A stretch of DNA of 64,000 nucleotides from Prochlorococcus sp. AG-347-O22 (GCA_003278845.1 QCCX01000003.1:1-64000); one strand, 5' to 3'; positions 48,604-58,712 are shown, numbered from the stretch's first letter. Program-made: numbers and translations. The notes: generated by a model from the letters alone, not told the origin.

Positions 48604-49677
48604 TTAAATTTCATCCATTATTTTATCTCCGATTTCACTGCAAGATAAAACTTCAGTAGACCCATCAGCTAAATCTGCTGTTCTAAATCCTTTTGATAAA
48701 ACTTTATCAATGGCAGTTTCTAAATTTTCTGCAGCTTCTTCTTCATTTAATCCAATTTTTAACATCATGGAAACAGATAAAAGCATTGCAATAGGATTAG
48801 CTATGTTTTTACCAGCTATATCAGGAGCCGAACCATGAACAGGTTCAAAAACGCCTGGGCCATTATTGTTTAAAGAAGCAGATGGAAGCATACCAATAGA
48901 ACCAGTTAACATTGCGGCTAAATCGCTTAAAATATCTCCAAATAAATTACTAGTTAAAATCACATCAAATTGACCAGGATCTCTAACTAATTGCATTGCT
49001 GCATTATCAACGTACATATTGCTTAGAGATATATTTTTATCTTTTGAGGTGATATTTAAAACTGTATCTCTCCACAATTGACTAACCTCAAGAACATTTG
49101 ATTTATCAACAGAACATATTTTTTTATTTCTTTGGTTAGCAATTTTTATTGCTATTTCAGTTATTCTTTCTATTTCGGTCGAATCATAAACCATCGTATT
49201 GAAAGCTTTTGGGATTTTTGTATTTGTTATATGTCCTCTTGGTTTTCCAAAATAAATTCCTCCTATTAATTCTCTTACAACAATAAGATCTACATGCTCA
49301 ATGATTTCTTTTTTTAATGTACTTGCATTTAATAGAGATTTTCTTATTTTGACAGGCCTGATATTTGCGAAAAGGTTTAGGGCAGATCTTAACTTTAGTA
49401 ACCCACTTTCTGGCCTTAATTCTCTTGCAAGAGAATCATATTTAATATCTCCAACACATGCTAAAAGTACCGCATCGCTTTTTTTGCATTGATCTAGTGT
49501 CTCATCTGGAGCAGGAGTACCATATTTTTCATATGCTATCCCACCAAATAATTTTTCAATTATCTCAATATCGAAATTATGATTTTTTGAAAGCTTTTTT
49601 AAAACTATTTTTGAAACTTCTGAAATCTCTGGTCCAATTCCGTCTCCCGACAATAAAACAATCTTATATTTCTTCAT
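48604..49677 (-). CDS. leuB: 3-isopropylmalate dehydrogenase
   Basis: The 357-residue enzyme has LSGDGIGPEI at the start, LRPESGLLKLRSALNLFANIRPV, the DLIVVRELIGGIYFGKPRG block with substrate-binding Arg and Glu, and the metal-binding NLFGDILSDLAA followed by EPVHGSAPDIAGK. It oxidises 3-isopropylmalate in leucine synthesis using NAD. The start is ATG 49677. It follows lpxD by 28 bases and lies before prk in the minus-strand block. Confidence 0.95.
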   Translation of the reverse strand: MKKYKIVLLSGDGIGPEISEVSKIVLKKLSKNHNFDIEIIEKLFGGIAYEKYGTPAPDETLDQCKKSDAVLLACVGDIKYDSLARELRPESGLLKLRSALNLFANIRPVKIRKSLLNASTLKKEIIEHVDLIVVRELIGGIYFGKPRGHITNTKIPKAFNTMVYDSTEIERITEIAIKIANQRNKKICSVDKSNVLEVSQLWRDTVLNITSKDKNISLSNMYVDNAAMQLVRDPGQFDVILTSNLFGDILSDLAAMLTGSIGMLPSASLNNNGPGVFEPVHGSAPDIAGKNIANPIAMLLSVSMMLKIGLNEEEAAENLETAIDKVLSKGFRTADLADGSTEVLSCSEIGDKIMDEI

Positions 49678-49705
49678 TTAAATTTTTGTTTAATAGAACA
49701 ATAAA

Positions 49706-50740
49706 TTATTGCTTGTCTAATTGTCTAAGTTTTTTTGCTAATTCTGGTAATTTTTTAAAAATACTTGAACTCCTTAGCCATGATTTATTTTCCATCGCGG
49801 GGAAACCACTAATTACCTTGCCATCTTCTATGTCACAATGGATTCCGCATTTTGAGCTCGCAATGACATTATTACCAACTTTTACTCTATTATTGACTCC
49901 TACTTGCCCTGCCAAAATAACACCATCTCCAATATTTGCTCCTCCAGCGATACCAACTTGAGCTGCAAATGCACAATTCTTTCCAATTTTTACGCCATGA
50001 CCTATTTGTATTAAATTATCCAACTTTGTTCCCTCATCAATGAAAGTAAATCCAACTGCAGGTCTATCAATACAACAATTAGTTCCAATTTCTACAAAAC
50101 TCATTATTTTTACACCACCTTTTTGCGGCATCTTTACCCATTTGCCATTTTCAGGAATAAAACCAAATCCCTCTGATCCAATAACAGAATTTGAATTAAT
50201 TACACAATTATTTTTTAGAGTAGTATTTTCGTAAATAACACAATTTGGATGAATTACATTATTATTTCCGATTCGAACATTGCCTAAAATTGATGATCCA
50301 GGAAGAATATGATTATTATCTCCAATTACAGTATTTTCTCCAATATAGACATTAGGTCCAATATGACAATCTGCTCCAATTATTGCTGTTTTATCTATAA
50401 CTGCTGAAGCATGAATTCCTGGTTTGAAATTGATAGTTTTATATAAACAATCCAATACTTCTGCAAATGCAATCCTTGGATTTTTAACGATTATGTTTGA
50501 TATATTGAGTTTTTTTAGGGCACTAATGATTTCATCGTTGTTAGTAGTTATTATTGCTGATGCTTTAGTTTGATCTAATTTTTCTTTAAGAATATTATTT
50601 TCTTCTAAAAAAGATATTTGATGTTTAACTGCAGCATCTAATGAGGCAGCATCATCTATATTTAAATCTTCGAAAATATTGGCACTAATAAAATTTGAAT
50701 TTCCTCTTTTTATTAGATCAACTAAATCACTTAAAAGCAT
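49706..50740 (-). CDS. lpxD: UDP-3-O-acylglucosamine N-acyltransferase
   Basis: The 344-residue protein has an N-terminal uridine-binding domain (about 1-100) and a long left-handed beta-helix of hexapeptides such as IGADCHIGPNVYIGENTVIG. The catalytic His sits in LDNLIQIGHGVKIGKN. It adds the second acyl chain in lipid A synthesis, which fits lptB elsewhere in this window. The start is ATG 50740, 20 bases after proB. Confidence 0.95.
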   Translation of the reverse strand: MLLSDLVDLIKRGNSNFISANIFEDLNIDDAASLDAAVKHQISFLEENNILKEKLDQTKASAIITTNNDEIISALKKLNISNIIVKNPRIAFAEVLDCLYKTINFKPGIHASAVIDKTAIIGADCHIGPNVYIGENTVIGDNNHILPGSSILGNVRIGNNNVIHPNCVIYENTTLKNNCVINSNSVIGSEGFGFIPENGKWVKMPQKGGVKIMSFVEIGTNCCIDRPAVGFTFIDEGTKLDNLIQIGHGVKIGKNCAFAAQVGIAGGANIGDGVILAGQVGVNNRVKVGNNVIASSKCGIHCDIEDGKVISGFPAMENKSWLRSSSIFKKLPELAKKLRQLDKQ

Positions 50741-50760
50741 TTTTCAGTTTTAATTTTTTT

Positions 50761-51843
50761 CTAAGAGAGAGCAAGAACATCCCTATGTACGACAATTATC
50801 GAGGAGTTGTTATTTTCTTTATTATTTAAGATACTTCTTAATTTGTCGCTACTTATTGATACTAAACCTTTTGCAACTTCTTTATCATTTGTATTGACGA
50901 TTTTAACTGCCTGATTAATCGTAAAGTTTCCTTCTACATTTTTAACACCAACCGCTAAAAGTGAGGCACCTTTTTTTTTAATTGCAAAAGAAGCGCCATC
51001 ATCTAAGGTAATTTTTCCTACTGTTTGAATTGCATGTGAAAGCCAACTTTTTTTGTTTCCAATAGGTTTTTCTACTGGATAAAATAAAGTTCCAATTTTA
51101 TTATCATTAAATATTTCAATTAAGTTTTTTTTATTAGTTCCATCAACTAGTTGGACTTCGACTCCCCCTTTTGTTGCTATTTCTGCAGAAATTAATTTTG
51201 TAGAAATTCCTCCTGTTCCCCATTCATTATTTGAGTTTTGAATATTTTTATCTTTAATTTTCTTTAATTCACTATTATGAACTTCTTTAATAGGTTGCGC
51301 ATCTTTATTATTACGTGGATCTTTTGAGTATAGATTTTCAATATCGGTTAATAAAATAAGCTTGTTAGCATTTATGGCCAAGGCAACTAAAGCAGAGAGG
51401 GTATCATTATCTCCATATTTAAGCTCTTCATTTGCTACGGTATCATTTTCATTTACTATTGGAATAACATTCAAATCGATTAATCTTTTTAAAGTTTTAG
51501 AAGCGTTATTAAAGGATTCTCGTGAATTGAAATCAGCTTTAGTTATTAAAATTTGAGCAATATTAAGACCTAATTTATTAAATACTTTATCGTATAAGGA
51601 CATTAAATTAACTTGACCTACTGCAGCAGTAGCTTGAAGGGTACTTAAATCATTTGGTCTTGTTTTAATATTTAACTTTTGGCAACCTAATCCAACGGCT
51701 CCACTAGTTACTAAAATCAACTTGTTTCCTTTTGAAAGAAAACTTGTAAAAGATCTAGAAAGGTTTTCAATAATTTCTTCTGTAGATGTTCCCTCTGTTC
51801 CTCTTAAAATGCTAGTACCAATTTTTATAACCCAAGTTTTCAT
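50761..51843 (-). CDS. proB: Glutamate 5-kinase
   Basis: The 360-residue protein has the amino-acid kinase domain ([68 protein letters not shown]) and a C-terminal PUA domain from about residue 270. It phosphorylates glutamate in proline synthesis and is normally feedback-inhibited by proline. Its ATG overlaps the stop of the YqeG-type gene by 4 bases, so the two are coupled. Confidence 0.95.
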   Translation of the reverse strand: MKTWVIKIGTSILRGTEGTSTEEIIENLSRSFTSFLSKGNKLILVTSGAVGLGCQKLNIKTRPNDLSTLQATAAVGQVNLMSLYDKVFNKLGLNIAQILITKADFNSRESFNNASKTLKRLIDLNVIPIVNENDTVANEELKYGDNDTLSALVALAINANKLILLTDIENLYSKDPRNNKDAQPIKEVHNSELKKIKDKNIQNSNNEWGTGGISTKLISAEIATKGGVEVQLVDGTNKKNLIEIFNDNKIGTLFYPVEKPIGNKKSWLSHAIQTVGKITLDDGASFAIKKKGASLLAVGVKNVEGNFTINQAVKIVNTNDKEVAKGLVSISSDKLRSILNNKENNNSSIIVVHRDVLALS

Positions 51844-52334
51844 TTTATAAAATGAGAAATTAATTTTTCTATTGTCAAAGTTAAATTAAATTTTATAGGT
51901 AAGCCATCTCTATTTAATCTCTTAACTAATATTGTTTTTATATCACATCTATTACCAACAATAATATCTGTAAAAATTCTGTCGCCAATTATGGCTATAT
52001 TTTTTGGCTCTTTGCCAATCTCTTTGATAGCAGACAAAGTTACTTTTTTTCTAGGTTTTGATGCATTGTATTTATACCTTAAATTTAATTCTTTCGCTAT
52101 TTTTGCGATTCTTTTTTTTGATGGATTATTACTTATTAGATATAAGGAGAAAAGTTTTTTAGATTCTATGATCCAATTTTTTACAGCTTTTGGGATCATA
52201 TTTGATTTTCTATTTACTAGAGTCCCATCCACGTCTAGCAATAAAGAATTAATTCCTTTTTTTTTCAACTCAGATTGGGAAATATTATATATTGGTAAGT
52301 CTGAATCCCAATTGATATTTAGGATAGATCTCAT
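51840..52334 (-). CDS. YqeG-family HAD phosphatase
   Basis: The 164-residue protein has HAD motif I DVDGT (34-38) with both Asp residues, motif II in [11 protein letters not shown], a Lys before AIKEIG, and motif [14 protein letters not shown]. It matches the YqeG/HAD IIIA family whose bacterial substrates are unclear; one eukaryotic relative acts on phosphatidylglycerophosphate. pgsA at 59.6-60.1 kb makes that phosphate ester, so PGP phosphatase is a possible role, by inference. It overlaps proB by 4 bases. Confidence 0.85.
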   Translation of the reverse strand: MRSILNINWDSDLPIYNISQSELKKKGINSLLLDVDGTLVNRKSNMIPKAVKNWIIESKKLFSLYLISNNPSKKRIAKIAKELNLRYKYNASKPRKKVTLSAIKEIGKEPKNIAIIGDRIFTDIIVGNRCDIKTILVKRLNRDGLPIKFNLTLTIEKLISHFIK

Positions 52335-52339
52335 TTTTT

Positions 52340-52876
52340 TTAAGAACTACTTTTTTCAAGCTCAGTTTCAATCAAAGGTTGAATTTTATCGAACTCATCA
52401 TCTTCAACTAATAAAGCACCTTTGTCTTTTAATTTACCCACAATAAAAAAAGGATCTAGTGGTATATATAAGCCATATTCTTGGTCAAAAAGATTAAAGT
52501 TAACGAGCAATTCATAACTCTCACTATCATCATCGACGTAATCTTCTTCTAATTCATCGTAAATTGGTTCTTCAAGTTCTCCTGATACTGTTAATGTAAC
52601 TGCTGATCTGATAAGTCTTAAATCATGTTCTTGAAGGACTGCTTCAGCATTTTTTAGTATTTGTTCATTTTTATCTATTTTCTCAATTAGTTCAGGTTCA
52701 TCTTTTTCATTAATCTTAAAAAGACTTACTGGCGTATCAACTGGCGTTAATAAAGCATATTCTTGGCCTTCAACACTTACTAATTGTTCAAGATAACAAA
52801 ATAGCTCGTTTCCATTTGAGTCATTTAATAAAAGAGTCTGTGCATCATAATTATCATTTGAATTGGCTTCTTTCAT
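52340..52876 (-). CDS. DUF3727 protein
   Basis: The 178-residue acidic protein has a DUF1292/DUF3727-like N-terminal barrel (TLLLNDSNGNELFCYLEQLV, YALLTPVDTPVSLFKI) and an acidic linker (EEDYVDDDSE). A second barrel follows, with ELLVNFNLFDQEYGLYIPLDPFFIVGKL. The family is found in cyanobacteria and plastids; its role is unknown. It sits 5 bases before the YqeG gene and 26 bases after ruvX. Confidence 0.8.
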   Translation of the reverse strand: MKEANSNDNYDAQTLLLNDSNGNELFCYLEQLVSVEGQEYALLTPVDTPVSLFKINEKDEPELIEKIDKNEQILKNAEAVLQEHDLRLIRSAVTLTVSGELEEPIYDELEEDYVDDDSESYELLVNFNLFDQEYGLYIPLDPFFIVGKLKDKGALLVEDDEFDKIQPLIETELEKSSS

Positions 52877-52902
52877 TTAAAAATTATCTTTCCTTTTTAA
52901 TA

Positions 52903-53364
52903 CTAATATTTTATCTGACGTTTACCAGCTATTTCTTCTAATTCAGGACCTTCTTCGATCCATTGTTCAAGTATTATTTTTGCTGAAAAACTATCAATCA
53001 ATCCGGATTTATCTTTTTTTATTCCAAATCTTTCTGAAGATTCCCATGTTGAACTATGTTCGTTGACATAAGAAAATGGAAGCTTTAATTCATTTGAAAG
53101 TAATTGACCGTAATTTTTACAGTCAATAGCTTGAGTGGTCATTTGACCTTCCTCATCTAGCGGAATACCCACAATAAAACCAGTCAAATTAAATTCATTT
53201 ATATAATTTCTAATGATTCTAATCTCTTGATTATTTTCAAATCGTTTTACGGCTGGAAGTATATTTGATGTTATGCAGAGGGGATCACAATAAGCTAATC
53301 CTATTCTTTTGGTACCTATATCCAAACTCAAAATTGACTTGGGTTTGGGTTTGCAAAATTTCAC
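52903..53364 (-). CDS. ruvX: Holliday junction resolvase-like RuvX (YqgF)
   Basis: The 153-residue RNase H-fold protein has [13 protein letters not shown] near the start, [14 protein letters not shown] in the middle, and the C-terminal [10 protein letters not shown], with the conserved acids Asp16, Glu and Asp. YqgF proteins act on 16S rRNA processing or on junction DNA. The start is GTG 53364, overlapping the upstream GNAT-like gene by 4 bases (GTGA), so the two are translated together. Confidence 0.9.
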   Translation of the reverse strand: MKFCKPKPKSILSLDIGTKRIGLAYCDPLCITSNILPAVKRFENNQEIRIIRNYINEFNLTGFIVGIPLDEEGQMTTQAIDCKNYGQLLSNELKLPFSYVNEHSSTWESSERFGIKKDKSGLIDSFSAKIILEQWIEEGPELEEIAGKRQIKY

Positions 53365-54416
53365 TTTGTTTTTAATGGAAAAGGAGATGGATATGGATTA
53401 CCTTGTGGACTTAATTTTTCAAAGATTGATTCCAAAGATTGATTTATTATATTTACTTGTTTGGCTTCATTCTTAATTATGGTGTTCCTAATAAGAATTA
53501 TTTCTTGATTTTTTTCTTTGATATTACACTCTTCAAGAAAAACATTTAATTGAGAATTTTCTTTATAGGTTTTTAAATGTGAAACAGGTGATTTTTCAAA
53601 AAATCTTTTTATAAATTCTTTTAAAATAGAATTGAATCTCTTATCCCAATATCTACTTATAGTTAAAGTATAAATTTCGTCATTTTGATAATTAATATCT
53701 TTTAAAATTGTACATAAAACTGAATTTTCATATACTAAGGCACCACTCTTAGAATTATTTCTTTTAAGAATGTCGTCTTGATCAAAATCTAAAATATTTC
53801 TTATTAAGGGAGATTGATTTGATCTTATGAAATTAACTATTTTTAATATATTTTGTTTATTAATGTTTTGGTATTCATTAATTAATGTATAGGCATTGGT
53901 ATCTTGATTTGTAGGTTTATTTAGATCAGAACCATCCCATAGGATTATCTCTCCTAACGGTTGAAAGCCTAATTCTCTTGAACTTGATATGAGGTCAACA
54001 TTATTTATATCTGAATTAATTATCCAACTTGAAGTTTTGATTTCTTTTATTGAGATAGATTTTTTTATCAATCCTAAAGTTAATTGTTTATCGGTTAACG
54101 AACACTTGCTATTAATCAACTTGGGCTTAGATATTTTTAAGCAAGTCTCTTTTTTGTTTAAAGGAAAAATATTCAAATATCCAATAATTTCTTTTCCATA
54201 TATAGCAATTATGCATTTATTTTTATTTTTCTTAAGATTATTCAAGAAGATTTTTAAGTCATCAAAAGTATTGATAATTGCCATCTTTAAAAACCAATTG
54301 TTCAACTCCTTATTTTTAATATCTATTAAAAGATTAATGTGCCGTATATGGAGTTCTTCAAAAGTTACTTCCATTCCTTTTTTAGATTGAAAAGAATAAG
54401 AGGTATCTTTTTTCAT
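53361..54416 (-). CDS. GNAT-fold-like hypothetical protein, 351 aa
   Basis: The first 170 residues look acetyltransferase-like: [20 protein letters not shown] resembles the strand around the acetyl-CoA site, and [15 protein letters not shown] resembles the GNAT closing strands. The second half has a similar pattern ([15 protein letters not shown]), so it may be a tandem GNAT fold that has drifted. No canonical QxxGxG/A loop is seen, so activity is doubtful. It is coupled to ruvX downstream and sits directly after the CofE-like gene. Confidence 0.65.
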   Translation of the reverse strand: MKKDTSYSFQSKKGMEVTFEELHIRHINLLIDIKNKELNNWFLKMAIINTFDDLKIFLNNLKKNKNKCIIAIYGKEIIGYLNIFPLNKKETCLKISKPKLINSKCSLTDKQLTLGLIKKSISIKEIKTSSWIINSDINNVDLISSSRELGFQPLGEIILWDGSDLNKPTNQDTNAYTLINEYQNINKQNILKIVNFIRSNQSPLIRNILDFDQDDILKRNNSKSGALVYENSVLCTILKDINYQNDEIYTLTISRYWDKRFNSILKEFIKRFFEKSPVSHLKTYKENSQLNVFLEECNIKEKNQEIILIRNTIIKNEAKQVNIINQSLESIFEKLSPQGNPYPSPFPLKTK

Positions 54417-55583
54417 TTACTTTTTTTCTCTTATTAATACTATAGGGGTTTTTTCATCTCCATTGCCAGCTGGATTAGATAATAAGTTTCTTTTAAGTAT
54501 TTTATTTATTTTTTTATTTGAACTTGCTAAGACTTTCACACCTCCAAGATCATTAACATCGACAACAGCAACATCTATATTTAGATAGTTCGAGACCTCC
54601 TTACAAAATAAATCCGCATTGAGAGGACCCATAACTATACTCTTGTCGTAAGGTGTAACTGTGCCGCTTATATCATCAATGAGGGATGATTCTGAACCCG
54701 TCAACCTATAAAACATACCTTTAATCCCAACTAATTTGAAGAGACATCCAACAAATAGTGCAAAGGTTATTCTTGTGACTCCGATTCTATTTATTAATAA
54801 TTGCATGCCGCAAGCTGTTGCGAGACTGCTTGTAGGGTGAAAAAAATAACATAAAGCTTTCGAAAATAAACTATATTCTAAATTTTGAGGAGAAATATAT
54901 CTATTTTGCATAATCGCTAGCGGACTCTCACCGATAGTTAAAATATCATTTTTTTCTACAATTCCTTTGCAGTATTCAATTACAGTATTTACTGGGTTAT
55001 CAAAGCAACCAAGTAAATCAGTTTTAATAGCAAAAGCTTTATATTTATTATTTATTGGAATTTCAAAAACTTCTTTCGGCCTTTGTTTTTGACCATCTAA
55101 ATTAATTAAGAAACAATCCTTATTATTTGAAATACCAAAATGTCCATAGTTCTCCCAAAATATTTTTAACCATAGATATTTTATTTTTTTTCTAAAATTA
55201 TCATTGCTAAATTTATATTTGATTCTTACAAATAATTCTGAATTTGACTTGATAATTTTTGTTGGCCAGTAATTATTTAAATTCTTAATTTTATTATTTT
55301 CATATATATAAATATCTTGTTGATAATTAAAATTTTGGCAATAATCGTTACCTTTACTTTTAAAAAAATCTAATTCAAAATTTATATTAGAAACCATCGT
55401 CTCTTTGGTTTTACTTTTATTAGTTATTTTTAAATCAATAATTAATTCGTTTAAACCATCCTTTTTTTTGATTTTGTAATTAATAGGAACCAGATTTAAC
55501 TTTGATTTGGGTGAGTTTTTAATATATAAATCTGAAATAATCAAGAATAATAAAAGAACTATGAGGATATTTATTAATATCAT
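54417..55583 (-). CDS. Membrane-anchored CofE-like (F420-0 gamma-glutamyl ligase family) protein
   Basis: The 388-residue protein has an N-terminal membrane helix (residues 1-18), a domain of about 150 residues with beta-strand pattern, and then a CofE-type domain from about residue 175. That domain shows AFAIKTDLLGCFDNPVNTVIEYC, ILTIGESPLAIMQ, FKLVGIKGMFYRLTGSES, DISGTVTPYDKSIVMGP and VVDVNDLGGVKVLASS. CofE adds glutamates to coenzyme F420. No other F420 genes are in the window. A different acceptor is quite possible; the N-terminal addition is unlike free CofE. Confidence 0.75.
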   Translation of the reverse strand: MILINILIVLLLFLIISDLYIKNSPKSKLNLVPINYKIKKKDGLNELIIDLKITNKSKTKETMVSNINFELDFFKSKGNDYCQNFNYQQDIYIYENNKIKNLNNYWPTKIIKSNSELFVRIKYKFSNDNFRKKIKYLWLKIFWENYGHFGISNNKDCFLINLDGQKQRPKEVFEIPINNKYKAFAIKTDLLGCFDNPVNTVIEYCKGIVEKNDILTIGESPLAIMQNRYISPQNLEYSLFSKALCYFFHPTSSLATACGMQLLINRIGVTRITFALFVGCLFKLVGIKGMFYRLTGSESSLIDDISGTVTPYDKSIVMGPLNADLFCKEVSNYLNIDVAVVDVNDLGGVKVLASSNKKINKILKRNLLSNPAGNGDEKTPIVLIREKK

Positions 55584-55593
55584 TTTTTTTTAA

Positions 55594-56142
55594 TTAATTT
55601 TTGATTTTATTTTTTTTTTCAGAAATGATACTGTTGTATTCATTAAAACTTTCTACAGAAAATGTCGTGTCTTCTATATTAATTCCCTTTAGATCTCCTA
55701 TAACTTTGTTTAATTCATCGATATTAATCATTCCATTTTTATCAAATTTAACTTCACCATCACTACTTAAAATAATGGTTTGTGGAATTAATCCGTTCCA
55801 ATAATAATTAGGTTCATTTCTAAGATCAGTGTTTTCTTTATCCTGTAATTCATCAGTAGTTAGAGCAATGATATCTATATTATTTCTCCATATCAAATCT
55901 AAACCAGATATTATCGGAGCCATAGCTTTACTATCTGAACTGTCGTCAAGATAAAAAAATAAAACTGCGACTCTTTTATTTTTTAATGATTCTTTAAGAG
56001 TTGTCTGGGGAGGAACTATAGCCCCATTACCTGCATATATAGGAAAGATGTTGCCATCGTAACTATTAGAATCTCTGGAGGCGTTTGCTTTATATGGACT
56101 TAAGAAAATTAATACTATTAGTATCCATTGAACTATTTTCAT
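55594..56142 (-). CDS. Thioredoxin-fold secreted protein (PSI accumulation factor-like)
   Basis: The 182-residue protein has a signal peptide (cut near ANA, residue 21), the conserved DSNSYDGNIFPIYAGNGAIVPP segment at about 24-45, and a thioredoxin-like core with VAVLFFYLDDSSDSK and LIPQTIILSSDGEVKFDKNG. The place of the CxxC is taken by residues around LDDSSDS, so it is not a dithiol oxidoreductase. It resembles cyanobacterial proteins annotated as thylakoid photosystem I accumulation factors, though I recall that name with moderate certainty only. It would act in the lumen. Confidence 0.7.
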   Translation of the reverse strand: MKIVQWILIVLIFLSPYKANASRDSNSYDGNIFPIYAGNGAIVPPQTTLKESLKNKRVAVLFFYLDDSSDSKAMAPIISGLDLIWRNNIDIIALTTDELQDKENTDLRNEPNYYWNGLIPQTIILSSDGEVKFDKNGMINIDELNKVIGDLKGINIEDTTFSVESFNEYNSIISEKKNKIKN

Positions 56143-56156
56143 TAAAGTATAAGAAC

Positions 56157-57773
56157 TTACTTTGAACTTGATCTTCCTAATCCTTGAAGGATTCCTTTCC
56201 CAACTAAACCGATAGCTTTGCCAACAACTTTTGTAAGGAAAGTTACGAAAAGATCACCAATATATTTTACAGCAACTTCTAACTGAGGCGCTACGGCATC
56301 TCTTATCTCAACTAACAATGTAACTTGTTTCTGTAGCCATTCTAAATTCTCTAACTCTTTCTCCCTATTTTCATTTTTGAAGTATCGGGTAAATTTTTTA
56401 TCGATAATATCAATATATTCTCTTTTACTCTCATACAAGTAGATAGGCATATAAATATTGTCATGCCAACGATTGTAGTTATTAATATTATTTCTAAATC
56501 TTTCAAAATTTCTTGTGGATTGTAATTCGGGATTTATAAGTACAGTTCTTAATTCAGGCCAAGAAGAACAAATATTAAAGATTTCAGAAGCTAATAAATT
56601 ACAGTTCCTTATTGTCCAGTTTGAAATTATATTTTCAAGGATCAAAAACGATTCTGTTTCATATAGAGGGAGTAATTTTCCATCATAGTCAAGAGCTTCA
56701 TTTTTAATAATTGGCTCAATAAATATAATTGATTGATGTGATTCTCTATCTATCTCTTCGCAACTTACCTCACTATAAATAAAATCATTTATTGAAATAG
56801 ATTCGCCTCCTTTTTTTAATCGAAAATAACTGTCGGTGATATTTGAAATTGTATTAACTTTAAGTTCTTTTATAAGAGAATCTAAATCATCTTTAAAATC
56901 TTTCTCCTTATAGTTTTCCTTAATATTTTTTACTAAATTATCTAACTCATCTAACATTTTGCAAATTAGTCGCGAAATAAATTCTTTTTTTATCCCAGAG
57001 AGAATTATTGATGAATTATTGAATTCAACCTGTAAGTTAGTTGAGCTATACCTTTCTTTTAGTCTATCTAAAATTAAATTCCATATTTCAGTAGTGTTTT
57101 TATCTTTAATGAATACAGTGTTCTTATTTTCAAGATTAATTTTATTTTCATTGTAAACTGCCTCTGTATAAAGTTCTAGTGAATTACCCCATAAAAAAAT
57201 TAGAAAAGATTTTGCAGTAATAAGTTCTCTTAATCTACCTTTTAAAATGAATTTATAAAATTCTGGTGTTGAATCAGAATTGACATATTTGAAAATATAA
57301 TTAATTTCAGAATCTATTTGTTTAAGACCTGAAGTTAGAATTTTTTGACTAAAGGTGAGAGGCTTATTTTTGTTTAATTGAACTCGGGAATTATTTTCAA
57401 TATCAAATACTCTTCCTCCATTTAAGATAGTATCAATAGATTTAAGAACTTTTTCTGCACTGGGATTTAAAAGAAAACCTTCAGCATTTAACGATGTAGT
57501 GGTGTTTGCTTCATAAACAAGTTCGCCAGAGAGAATTATAAGAAACTTTGACTCATCATATCTTTCTCTTAATTTTAATAATTCTAACCTTATAAGATCT
57601 TCTGATTGGAAATTAAGAATATTCCATATAACTAAATCAGGAGTTTTATCACCTGTTCCATTATTAAAATTAATGTCTAAATTTTGGTCTAGTGATGTTA
57701 ACTTAAGCGATAAAGATTCTGCTATTAAGCTTGGAGCAATAATCAATATCGATTTTTTTGAAATTAATTCCAA
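56157..57773 (-). CDS. DUF3685 protein with a receiver-like N-terminus
   Basis: The 538-residue protein starts at TTG 57773. Its first 120 residues resemble a response-regulator receiver (SILIIAPSLIAESLSLKL, PDLVIWNI, FLIILSGE) but lack the usual acidic triad, so phosphorylation is unlikely. The rest is long and helical, matching the cyanobacterial DUF3685 family as I know it, and ends with DAVAPQLEVAVKYIGDLFVTFLTKVVGKAIGLVGKG, a hydrophobic, possibly membrane-binding tail. The function is unknown. It shares the minus-strand unit with hisA. Confidence 0.75.
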   Translation of the reverse strand: MELISKKSILIIAPSLIAESLSLKLTSLDQNLDINFNNGTGDKTPDLVIWNILNFQSEDLIRLELLKLRERYDESKFLIILSGELVYEANTTTSLNAEGFLLNPSAEKVLKSIDTILNGGRVFDIENNSRVQLNKNKPLTFSQKILTSGLKQIDSEINYIFKYVNSDSTPEFYKFILKGRLRELITAKSFLIFLWGNSLELYTEAVYNENKINLENKNTVFIKDKNTTEIWNLILDRLKERYSSTNLQVEFNNSSIILSGIKKEFISRLICKMLDELDNLVKNIKENYKEKDFKDDLDSLIKELKVNTISNITDSYFRLKKGGESISINDFIYSEVSCEEIDRESHQSIIFIEPIIKNEALDYDGKLLPLYETESFLILENIISNWTIRNCNLLASEIFNICSSWPELRTVLINPELQSTRNFERFRNNINNYNRWHDNIYMPIYLYESKREYIDIIDKKFTRYFKNENREKELENLEWLQKQVTLLVEIRDAVAPQLEVAVKYIGDLFVTFLTKVVGKAIGLVGKGILQGLGRSSSK

Positions 57774-57852
57774 GATTAGTTTTCTTATCTCTTATACAAA
57801 ATTAACTAACAATTACTGCAAACACCAGCCTTAAATCAATTTTTCTACTCTT

Positions 57853-58620
57853 TTAAGCGTAGTAATTTGTGTTTAAATCAATGTCATTTAATCTCTCTGA
57901 TGACAATACATTATTAGCTTCGTTTATCGTAAATTTATTTTCATATAGAGCTTTACCTACAATCACTCCAAAGAGTCCAGAGTTTTCAAATTTTACTAAG
58001 GATAATAAATCAGAAATTGAACCAACACCTCCTGAGGCTATTACTGGAATATCTGTAATTTCAAGTATGCTTTTTATGAATTCTTCATTTGTCCCTTCTA
58101 AAGTCCCATCTGTATTTATATCTGTAACAATAAAACTAGCTATTTTAAATGAAGAAAACTCCTTTACTAGATCTGTGGCAAAAATATTAGATTGCTCAAG
58201 CCACCCCCTTGTACTAACTTTTCCATCTTTTGCATCTATCCCAACAATTATCCTTCCAGGGAATTTATTTGATAAGTCTTTAACTAGTTCTTTATTTTCT
58301 ATTGCAGAGGTTCCCATGATAACTTTCTCAATACCATAAGAAAATAATTGTTCTATCCTTTCTTGAGACCTTATACCTCCACCTATTTGAATAGGTATGT
58401 TTACTGTTTTTGCAATCTTTTTTATTGATTGATCGTTTGTTGGGGATCCAGTTTTTGCAGCATCCAAATCAACTATATGTATATATTTTGCTCCTTCACT
58501 TTCCCAAAATTTAGCTTGCTCATGCGGCTCTTTTGTGAAGTCTTTTCTTTTATTAAAGTCGCCTTTAAAAAGCCTTACACACTTACCATTCATTAAATCA
58601 ATTGCTGGTATTAGGTCCAT
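57853..58620 (-). CDS. hisA: ProFAR isomerase HisA
   Basis: The 255-residue TIM barrel has MDLIPAIDLMNGKCVRLFKGD with catalytic Asp8, QIGGGIRS, VGIDAKDGKVSTRGW with the second catalytic Asp, DINTDGTLEG and VIASGGVGS. It isomerises ProFAR to PRFAR in histidine synthesis. The family also contains TrpF-type dual enzymes, but nothing indicates that here. The gene heads the minus-strand run and is divergent to the CSP41-like gene. Confidence 0.95.
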   Translation of the reverse strand: MDLIPAIDLMNGKCVRLFKGDFNKRKDFTKEPHEQAKFWESEGAKYIHIVDLDAAKTGSPTNDQSIKKIAKTVNIPIQIGGGIRSQERIEQLFSYGIEKVIMGTSAIENKELVKDLSNKFPGRIIVGIDAKDGKVSTRGWLEQSNIFATDLVKEFSSFKIASFIVTDINTDGTLEGTNEEFIKSILEITDIPVIASGGVGSISDLLSLVKFENSGLFGVIVGKALYENKFTINEANNVLSSERLNDIDLNTNYYA

Positions 58621-58712
58621 AGAATCATCCTTTTCATTAATTACTTATTAGTAGTACTATTCAATATGTAATTCTATTTAAGATTACTACTTCAGTTAAA
58701 TATTTTTTGAAT

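Noticed and set aside
49458-49961. 167-codon plus-strand frame across leuB and lpxD
   Set aside because: It is antisense to the start of leuB and the end of lpxD, with a composition typical of a complement-strand shadow.
51991-52446. 151-codon plus-strand frame, Phe-rich
   Set aside because: It is the complement of the YqeG-type gene and the end of the DUF3727 gene; no independent support.
53989-54390. 133-codon plus-strand frame, hydrophobic
   Set aside because: It is the complement of the GNAT-like gene; strings of Phe/Ile arise from Lys/Asn codons read backwards.
57869-58339. 156-codon plus-strand frame
   Set aside because: It is antisense to hisA, whose motifs are fully conserved.
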